DNA of 21,964 nucleotides from Spirochaetaceae bacterium (GTDB lineage Bacteria > Spirochaetota > Spirochaetia > Treponematales > Treponemataceae): contig JAISTZ010000178.1 in the NCBI GenBank assembly GCA_031272345.1, positions 1-21,964 of the forward strand. Direction: 5' to 3'. Both the position numbers and the translations under genes were made by a program. The number at the start of each line of letters is the position of its first letter. Position 1 is the first letter of the stretch. The notes beneath the pieces were generated by a model. The model worked only from the letters and a program-made list of their open reading frames with translations. It was not told the DNA's origin and did no database searches. Below are positions 13,334 to 21,964 of this stretch, piece by piece.

Positions 13334-14563
13334 TTATTTTGCAAATTCCAGCGCGCACCTGCACAGGAATTCACTTCCTTTTACAAGGGCCGATTCATCC
13401 ATATCAAAGTGGGAATTGTGCTGCTCCCATTTGATACCCTTTGCCTCGTTTGCCACCCCCAGGATTCCGTAGAAGCCGGGGAATGTGTCCAAAAATTCGC
13501 TGAAGTCGTCCGAGCCCGCAAAGGGATCGGCTAACTCCAGGATGCTCAAGCCCGGAATGCCGGGAACAACCGTGCGGGCCCGCCTGATGAAATCCGCATT
13601 GTTGATGACCGGCCCCAGCACGAGCACCTCTTTGAAGTCTACGTCCACATTGTAGGTTTCCCCCACCCCCTTGACAATGCGGCGGATGACCTTGAGAAGT
13701 TTTACGTTGCCCTTCTTTTTGAAGAACCGCACCGCCCCGGAAAGCATGGCCGTGTCCGGGAAGATGTTGTGGGCTGTTCCGCCGTGGACCTCGCACACGT
13801 GGACAACGGAGTCCCCGAAGACCTCGTAGAAGTTGGACGGGATGCTGGACAGCTTGAGGATCAGGTCCGCCGCGGGTTTGATGGGGTCCCTGGAGAGATC
13901 CGGCCTGGAGCCGTGGCCGCCCTGGCCTTTGATGTCGATGACGAAGGGGAAGAGACCCGCCATCATGGGGCCCGGTTTGAGGCAGATCTTGCCCGCGGGG
14001 ATGTTCGCGAAGACGTGGAGGGCCGCAACCCCGTCAACGCCGCCCTTGTCCTTGAGGTATTTGACGATTTCCGCCGCTCCCCCGGCGATTTCCTCGGCGC
14101 ACTGAAAGCACAGGTAGATTGTGCCGCTGAAGGCGTCCCGGTGTTCGCTCAGGGCTTTCGCTGCGCCAAGGAGCATGGCCGCATGGGCGTCGTGGCCGCA
14201 GGAGTGCATGGCCCCGTCAATCTTGGACTTGAAGGGCACCGTGGTTTCTTCCTGCATGGGCAGGGCGTCAATATCCGCGCGGAGGGCGAATTTTTTGCCC
14301 GGCCCCTTGCCCGTGCCTTGAAGCCGCCCGACAATGCCCAGGGGTTTGTCCACCGCTTCCGGGGGCACCCCGAAGGGCGTCCACACCTCTTTTGGCTTGA
14401 TTGTCTTTACCAGGTCGAAGGGGATGCCAAGCTTTTTGAGTTCCTCCTGAATCCGCCCGGAAGTCCATTCTTCCCTGTAGGCAAGTTCAGGATGTTCGTG
14501 AAATTCCCTCCGCCACCGGATGATTTGGTCTTCGCATGTTCTTACGGTCTGCGAAACATCCAT
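13334..14563 (-). CDS. M20-family amidohydrolase
   Basis: A 409-residue metal-dependent amidohydrolase of the hippurate/aminoacyl hydrolase (M20D) type. Visible motifs are FHEHPELAYRE (21-31), ALRADIDALPMQEE (93-106), MHSCGHDAHAAMLLGAA (119-135, supplying metal ligands), the acidic pair in QCAEE (154-158), the VHGGTAHNIFPD segment in the dimerisation domain, and a C-terminal GSDDFSEF and HFDMDESAL. It should cleave an amide bond of an N-acyl amino acid or small peptide in the cytoplasm. An extra segment near residues 60-75 (VWTPFGVPPEAVDKP) is longer than I expect for the family. GGAGG lies eight bases before the ATG. It is cotranscribed with the YfcC carrier; no convincing promoter was found in the 72 bases upstream. 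Confidence 0.93.
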   Translation of the reverse strand: MDVSQTVRTCEDQIIRWRREFHEHPELAYREEWTSGRIQEELKKLGIPFDLVKTIKPKEVWTPFGVPPEAVDKPLGIVGRLQGTGKGPGKKFALRADIDALPMQEETTVPFKSKIDGAMHSCGHDAHAAMLLGAAKALSEHRDAFSGTIYLCFQCAEEIAGGAAEIVKYLKDKGGVDGVAALHVFANIPAGKICLKPGPMMAGLFPFVIDIKGQGGHGSRPDLSRDPIKPAADLILKLSSIPSNFYEVFGDSVVHVCEVHGGTAHNIFPDTAMLSGAVRFFKKKGNVKLLKVIRRIVKGVGETYNVDVDFKEVLVLGPVINNADFIRRARTVVPGIPGLSILELADPFAGSDDFSEFLDTFPGFYGILGVANEAKGIKWEQHNSHFDMDESALVKGSEFLCRCALEFAK

Positions 14564-14635
14564 GCTTATTACCTCCTTATTTTTTAAGCAGTGTATCGAG
14601 TTTTTTTAGAAAAAAAAAGGGATTTTGCAACTTTT

Positions 14636-15436
14636 TTAGTTTTTTCCGGTGGAATGTATCTTTAAACACCGCAGCCCTTCTGCTATATGGAGCGTCTCAG
14701 GTTCAACACAGAGGAAGGTGTCCTCTGCCTGTGCCTGGACGGGGCGGTTTTTTGTGGTGATTGCGCCCGTCCCGCTCTGCACAAAGAGGACATCCGTGGC
14801 CGCGAAGCGCAGGGTGCCGTGTCCGCACACCTCCAGGGAAAAGTAGGGACACCCGTCGAACCGGCCGGAAAAGCCGCGAATCACCGGGGCCCTGTCCGGG
14901 AGGAGCACCTCCAGGGCTTTTTGTACCTGCAAGTCCCGCCCCCGGCCCCAGTCGTAGAGCCGGTAGGTGATGTCGCTGGCCTGCTGCACCTCCAACAGTC
15001 GGAGCCCCCCGCCGATGGTGTGCACCGTGCCCGCCGGGATGTACACCAGGTCACCCGGACCCACCCGCTCATGCCAGAGGAGGGGCTCCAGCCGGTGTTC
15101 CGCAACCCCCCGGCGCACGTCCTCCCCGGTAACCCCCGGCTTGAGGCCCGTCACGAGGTCCGCGCCGGGTCTTGCGGCAAGCACATACCAGCACTCGCTC
15201 TTGCCCATGGACGATTCGCGGGCCCGGGCGTAGGCGTCCCCGGGGTGCACCTGCACGGAAAGCCCCGAATCCGCCTGAATCACCTTGACCAGGAGGGGGT
15301 GTTCCCTTCCGAGCAGGTCCAGGAGCCGGACCGGGGGAGGGCCTTCGGCAAAGGAGAGGCCCCCGGGGCAGGTTGAAAGGACCCAGTGTTCGTATCCCCA
15401 GATTTTTTCTGAAACAAACGGCAGCAGGCGAATCAT
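14636..15436 (-). CDS. manA: Class I-type mannose-6-phosphate isomerase (cupin)
   Basis: A 266-residue cupin enzyme interconverting mannose 6-phosphate and fructose 6-phosphate. It opens with EKIWGYEHW; the zinc site is visible as VQVHPGD (His64), KSECWYVL (Glu81) and IPAGTVHTIGGG (His139), followed by the family segment LEVQQASDITYRLYDWGR. It is shorter than many bacterial ManA proteins (about 315), mainly in the C-terminal half, but the active-site motifs are complete. ATG 15436 is preferred over the in-frame start at 15478, because 15478 lies inside the -35 box. There is no Shine-Dalgarno sequence; the predicted transcript begins only about six bases before the ATG. Confidence 0.92.
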   Translation of the reverse strand: MIRLLPFVSEKIWGYEHWVLSTCPGGLSFAEGPPPVRLLDLLGREHPLLVKVIQADSGLSVQVHPGDAYARARESSMGKSECWYVLAARPGADLVTGLKPGVTGEDVRRGVAEHRLEPLLWHERVGPGDLVYIPAGTVHTIGGGLRLLEVQQASDITYRLYDWGRGRDLQVQKALEVLLPDRAPVIRGFSGRFDGCPYFSLEVCGHGTLRFAATDVLFVQSGTGAITTKNRPVQAQAEDTFLCVEPETLHIAEGLRCLKIHSTGKN

Positions 15437-15449
15437 GGCGGCTGGGGGG

Positions 15450-15478
15450 AGTGTACCCCTAACTGCCCCCGTTGTCAA
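15450..15478 (-). promoter_or_regulatory. Near-leaderless promoter of manA
   Basis: Read on the minus strand: TTGACA (15478-15473), 17-base spacer, TACACT (15455-15450). The ATG lies 13 bases after the -10, leaving a leader of about six bases with no ribosome binding site. Confidence 0.75.
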
Positions 15479-15571
15479 GCTTTGCCCCCGCCGGGCCGGG
15501 GGATAATGGAAACACGGAATTTTTCAATGCGGAATTCGGCGTTCCATGCCGATATTTATGAGTGAGATTTA

Positions 15572-15577
15572 TATAAT
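15572..15577 (+). promoter_or_regulatory. Possible -10 box of the DUF6273 lipoprotein
   Basis: A perfect TATAAT lies 13 bases before the ATG at 15591, the same distance as in manA, but no -35 is evident. If used, transcription would start after the weak ribosome binding site CGGAG (15579-15583). Confidence 0.3.
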
Positions 15578-15590
15578 ACGGAGCACTACG

Positions 15591-16592
15591 ATGAAAACCA
15601 GAAAGATTCTGAGCCTGATTTGCCTTTTTATTGTGGCGGCAATTATAGTTCTTGGAAGCTGCGAAGTCTCGTCTGGGGTTGACCACGGCGGCGGGGGAGG
15701 CAGCGGCGGCGGTTCAGCGTCAGGTATTCCGCCCACGAGCATTATCGAGCGGCTTGGGATTAAGACCGGTGTGCTTTCGGGCGCCGCCAAAGTTAGAACG
15801 GTGTTCTATGACTTGAGTAACTATCTTGAAGAAAATCCTGCTGCGCCGGACATCGTCCTCGGCGACTGGGTGGACCTGGCCTCCCTGACGGTTGAGGACT
15901 ATGAAGGTGATGGCGCTATATCTATCGGGTTCAACAAGGATCTGAGTGACCATGGAACATTGTTACGGCTCATTGTAGTGGGGAAAAATTCGTTTCATTC
16001 CGGCAAGGGTGTGGGAGGCGCGTATAATATAGAGGCAAATGACGCTACTCCGCATCTGGTGTTCCAGTTCCAGAATATCCCCGGAACGCGCAGGATGGAA
16101 GCGGCAAATACCAACAGCAACGGTTACATAGGGAGCGAAATGCAGACATACCTTGTGGGGGCCGGTGCTAACGCGAATAAAGGTACCGAGGGTTTTCTGA
16201 AGGGTCTTATAGCTGCCGGTGTTCCCGAAGACATAATCTTCGCGCCAACACGCTACATAGCCAATAAAGGCGAAGGTGCAAACCGCACGGTTGCTGACAA
16301 GCTCTGGCTGCCTACGGAGATGGAGATATTCGGAGGCAGGTACTTTTCAAATAGCGAATGGGAAAAAAACACGGAACAAGCACGGCTGGAATATTACAGC
16401 GATAACAACCGGAGAGTGAAATATCCGGAGGAGCCCACTTTAAGCGGGGAGCCTTATTGGCTTGCAAGCCCCTTTTCCAGCAACTCCACCAGTTTCTGTA
16501 GTGTGGATAGCTCCGGCAAATCCGGCGATAATGGCAATGCTACCAGCGAATACGGCGTAGCTCCGGCGTTCTGCGTGACGTTGAAGAAGTAG
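15591..16592 (+). CDS. DUF6273-type lipoprotein
   Basis: A 333-residue lipoprotein. The hydrophobic signal ends in lipobox VLGSC with Cys24, followed by a flexible Gly/Ser linker (GGGGGSGGGSASG, about 34-46) that would hold the domain away from the membrane. The C-terminal region shows the DUF6273 pattern: KLWLPTEMEIFGG, PYWLASPFSSN near residue 288, and the final GVAPAFCVTLKK. This fold, related to formylglycine-enzyme/lectin-like domains, is common in secreted proteins of gut bacteria and treponemes; its function is unknown. ATG 15591 is chosen because it begins a standard signal peptide. An upstream in-frame ATG at 15546 would bury it. It is divergent from manA and visibly less GC-rich than its neighbours. 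Confidence 0.85.
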   Translation: MKTRKILSLICLFIVAAIIVLGSCEVSSGVDHGGGGGSGGGSASGIPPTSIIERLGIKTGVLSGAAKVRTVFYDLSNYLEENPAAPDIVLGDWVDLASLTVEDYEGDGAISIGFNKDLSDHGTLLRLIVVGKNSFHSGKGVGGAYNIEANDATPHLVFQFQNIPGTRRMEAANTNSNGYIGSEMQTYLVGAGANANKGTEGFLKGLIAAGVPEDIIFAPTRYIANKGEGANRTVADKLWLPTEMEIFGGRYFSNSEWEKNTEQARLEYYSDNNRRVKYPEEPTLSGEPYWLASPFSSNSTSFCSVDSSGKSGDNGNATSEYGVAPAFCVTLKK

Positions 16593-16618
16593 GGGCGGTT
16601 TTCGGGTCGGACGCCCCT
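16591..16618 (+). terminator. Possible weak terminator or attenuator hairpin
   Basis: AGGGGCG (16591-16597) can pair with CGCCCCT (16612-16618) over a 14-base loop. The competing stem CCCTG-TTT-CAGGG (16615-16627) shares bases with it. A T tract follows only at about 16647-16653. This is weaker than the other terminators here. Confidence 0.3.
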
Positions 16619-16663
16619 GTTTCAGGGCAAAAAACAGACAGAACGGTTTTTTTCTCAAAGTCC

Positions 16664-16692
16664 TTGCAAAAAATACGCAAAAAAGCTATACT
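16664..16692 (+). promoter_or_regulatory. Promoter of the PFOR gene
   Basis: TTGCAA (16664-16669), 17-base spacer, TATACT (16687-16692). The predicted start is near 16699. A GC hairpin (GCGCC-TGA-GGCGC, 16702-16714) would lie at the 5' end of the mRNA. Confidence 0.8.
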
Positions 16693-16745
16693 CTGGGGCG
16701 CGCGCCTGAGGCGCTCACAATTTCTGTAATGTTAAGGATGGCAAA

Positions 16746-20312
<3,567 letters not shown>

Positions 20313-20322
20313 CGGATACCCC

Positions 20323-20952
20323 ATGAAACGCCCCCTGTTCGCCCTTGTGGTTACCGGATTGATCTTCTCCTCCTGCGCCTCAACCCCCGGGGACGTTCCC
20401 CAGGCGGCTGAGGCCGGGGGGGAGGTCTCCCGGAAGGCCGAGGTCCTCCGGCACAAGGGCACGGACCTGGGGCTGGACTCCTATCCCGTGTGGCTCGAGA
20501 CCTACCTTGCCTCCGGTGTAACGGGGCTCGAAAAAATGCCCGACTACAGCGGGTTCTATTGCTTTGTGGGGGAGTCCGGGGGCACGGATCTCCGGGCTCT
20601 CCAACTCTGGGCCGAGGCTTCCGCCTCCCAGGCCGCTTCCTTGCTGGCCGGGGAGCGCCTCCTGGCAAAGCTCACCGCAAAAGGCAAAGGGGACTCGCGC
20701 TTCGCGGCGCTTACAACGGAACTCTCCGGGGCTTCCTATGCGGGGTTCCGCAAAATCAATGACTGGTGGGTGGAGACCAGGGTGAATGGGAACGGCACGG
20801 CCTATCAGGTCTATGTGTTTTACACAATAGAAAAAGAAATCCTTGACCAGCAAATTCTCCTGCGCCTGGAAGACGCCGTGGGCGCCCATCCAACGGAGGA
20901 AGACCGTTTCCAGGCGGACTCCATCCTCGCGGCCCTCTCCGGGGGCATTTAG
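20323..20952 (+). CDS. Single-domain lipoprotein, paralogue of 5027-6106
   Basis: A 209-residue lipoprotein with lipobox FSSC at Cys18. The mature part matches domain 1 of the lipoprotein at 5027-6106: HKGTDLGLDSYPVWLETYLASG, YCFVG, LWAEASASQAASLL, a KINDWWVETR segment and YVFYTIEKEILDQQ occur in the same order. It lacks the linker and second domain. The ATG lies ten bases after the PFOR stop with no clear ribosome binding site, so it is probably cotranscribed and perhaps translationally coupled to PFOR. A lipoprotein behind a cytoplasmic oxidoreductase is odd; no functional link is evident. The general pattern (PxW, Ala-rich helix, Trp strand) resembles LPP20-like lipoproteins. Confidence 0.85.
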   Translation: MKRPLFALVVTGLIFSSCASTPGDVPQAAEAGGEVSRKAEVLRHKGTDLGLDSYPVWLETYLASGVTGLEKMPDYSGFYCFVGESGGTDLRALQLWAEASASQAASLLAGERLLAKLTAKGKGDSRFAALTTELSGASYAGFRKINDWWVETRVNGNGTAYQVYVFYTIEKEILDQQILLRLEDAVGAHPTEEDRFQADSILAALSGGI

Positions 20953-20959
20953 CGGCGGT

Positions 20960-20988
20960 TTGACACACCCGGCGCGGTTCGGCATACT
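20960..20988 (+). promoter_or_regulatory. Promoter giving a leaderless hydrolase mRNA
   Basis: TTGACA (20960-20965), 17-base spacer, CATACT (20983-20988). The ATG at 20996 lies eight bases after the -10, at the expected transcription start. There is no ribosome binding site. Confidence 0.72.
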
Positions 20989-20995
20989 GTGCCCC

Positions 20996-21919
20996 ATGGA
21001 CATACACACTGAATTTTTTACCGCCGAAGACGGCGCAAGACTGGCCCTCCATTCCTGGCTGCCCCAGGGTGAACCCAGGGCCGTGCTGCTTATCTGCCAC
21101 GGCATGGTTGAATACGCAAAGCGCTTCGATTATCCGGCCAGGGCCCTCGCGGAGCAGGGCATCGCGGTGTTTGCCCACGACCAGCGGGGCCACGGGGAGA
21201 CCGCCGGAACCCTGGACGCCGCGGGGTACATCTGCCCCGGGGATGGTTTTGCCAGAGTCGTCCTTGACCTGCGGGACCTGGTCCGCAAGCTCAAGGGGAA
21301 TTTCCCCGGCAAAAAAATCATGCTCCTGGGTCATTCCTTCGGCTCCTTTGTGTCCCAGGGATTCATCGAGCACTACGGCGCGGAGATTGACGGGTGCCTC
21401 CTTTCGGGAACCGCGGGCCCCAGGCCCGGCCTCATCACGGCGGCGTCCCTCCTCGTCAAGGTTGTCATCGCCTTTAAGGGCGACCGTTACAGGTCGTCCC
21501 TGCTGCGGGCACTCACCTTCGGGGGCTACAACAAGCGGATTGCCGGCCCCATAAGCCCTTCGGCCTGGCTCTCCAGGGATCCTGCTGCAATACAAAAACA
21601 CGACGCGGACCCCTGGAACACCTTTGTTCCCACAACGAGCTTTTTCCGGGATCTGATGACGGGGCTTGAGCGGATTCACAAAAAAGAAGCTATGCGGGGA
21701 ATTCCGAAGGATCTTCCGGTGCTGCTTTTTGCGGGGGATGCGGATCCCGTGGGGGATTACGGCAAAACCGTGAGCGCCCTGGCGGGGATATACCGGGCAA
21801 ACGGCATGACCGACGTCACCCTCGCGTTGTACCCCCAGGGCAGACACGAGATGCTCCACGAGATCAACAAGGACGAAGTGATTGGGGACATCCTCTCCTG
21901 GATTAACGAGCGGCTTTAA
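20996..21919 (+). CDS. Monoacylglycerol lipase/lysophospholipase-type hydrolase
   Basis: A 307-residue alpha/beta hydrolase of the Hydrolase_4 (monoglyceride lipase-like) group. The oxyanion region is ICHGMVEYAKRF (33-44), then HDQRGHGET (61-69). The nucleophile elbow GHSFG places Ser114; the acid is Asp250 in GDADPVGD, and the base His284 in QGRHEML, so the triad is complete. A cap segment spans about 140-230. It should release fatty acids from monoglycerides or lysophospholipids; the exact substrate is not determined. No signal peptide is seen, so it is cytoplasmic. ATG 20996 is chosen because the domain begins here and a promoter ends eight bases upstream; the in-frame start at 20843 lies inside the preceding lipoprotein gene. 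Confidence 0.93.
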   Translation: MDIHTEFFTAEDGARLALHSWLPQGEPRAVLLICHGMVEYAKRFDYPARALAEQGIAVFAHDQRGHGETAGTLDAAGYICPGDGFARVVLDLRDLVRKLKGNFPGKKIMLLGHSFGSFVSQGFIEHYGAEIDGCLLSGTAGPRPGLITAASLLVKVVIAFKGDRYRSSLLRALTFGGYNKRIAGPISPSAWLSRDPAAIQKHDADPWNTFVPTTSFFRDLMTGLERIHKKEAMRGIPKDLPVLLFAGDADPVGDYGKTVSALAGIYRANGMTDVTLALYPQGRHEMLHEINKDEVIGDILSWINERL

Positions 21920-21964
21920 GATGCCTTTGTAAACGATGATGGCAGATTTTCTGTATACCCTGAT

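Noticed and set aside
15485..15502. CCCCCG/CGGGGG inverted repeat between manA and the DUF6273 gene
   Set aside because: It is a short GC stem without a T tract, in a GC-rich region, upstream of both start codons. It may be coincidental, and the GATAAT that follows lacks a properly spaced -35.
16593..16745. Search for a Rex operator upstream of PFOR
   Set aside because: No dyad resembling a Rex site was found; TCACAA at 16715-16720 stands alone without its inverted partner.
21927..21959. TTGTAA and TATACC near the right edge as a promoter of the next gene
   Set aside because: The spacer would be 21 bases, and the window ends before any gene could be checked.

Overview
The window looks like chromosomal DNA of a GC-rich spirochaete, most likely a Treponema-type anaerobe. 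The grounds are several lipoproteins with loose spirochaete-style lipoboxes, an LPP20-like lipoprotein family present three times, a DUF6273 lipoprotein, a one-chain pyruvate:ferredoxin oxidoreductase (PFOR) and a Rex redox repressor. Genus is inference; no rRNA or tRNA is present to confirm it.

Layout. 1-232 is the 3' end of an unrecognised gene, closed by a strong terminator. 330-2372 holds a PadR regulator with a six-helix membrane protein, then rex on its own promoter. 2433-3189 is an MNT/HEPN toxin-antitoxin-type pair. 3361-7339 (minus) is a three-gene envelope operon: LPP20-like lipoprotein, two-domain lipoprotein, and a CsgG/TolB-like periplasmic domain fused to an outer-membrane beta-barrel. 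A divergent XRE regulator begins at 7461. 7801-8467 is a higBA locus whose toxin gene carries an in-frame TGA where the family has Trp. ffh (8478) follows higA by 10 bases and a DUF192 lipoprotein overlaps its stop. 10303-15436 (minus) reads manA, M20 amidohydrolase, YfcC-type carrier, murJ. 15591-16592 is a DUF6273 lipoprotein; 16746-20312 is PFOR, followed by a second copy of the two-domain lipoprotein family, and 20996-21919 is a monoglyceride-lipase-type hydrolase.

How genes work together. PFOR and Rex fit fermentative redox metabolism, although no Rex operator was found at PFOR. The M20 enzyme and YfcC carrier suggest uptake and hydrolysis of acylated amino acids or peptides, with MurJ at the operon end for wall synthesis. 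The minus-strand operon probably makes an outer-membrane assembly of unknown function; its lipoprotein paralogue behind PFOR hints at a wider family.

Expression signals are unusually readable. Several genes without a Shine-Dalgarno sequence have a -10 box 8 to 14 bases before the start codon, which predicts leaderless or near-leaderless mRNAs. Three operons with longer leaders have a small hairpin at or very close to the predicted +1. No stretch over 300 bases lacks a gene; the largest gaps are 233-414 (terminator and promoter) and 3190-3360 (convergent region with a perfect inverted repeat). I saw no tRNA, rRNA, CRISPR array or insertion sequence.
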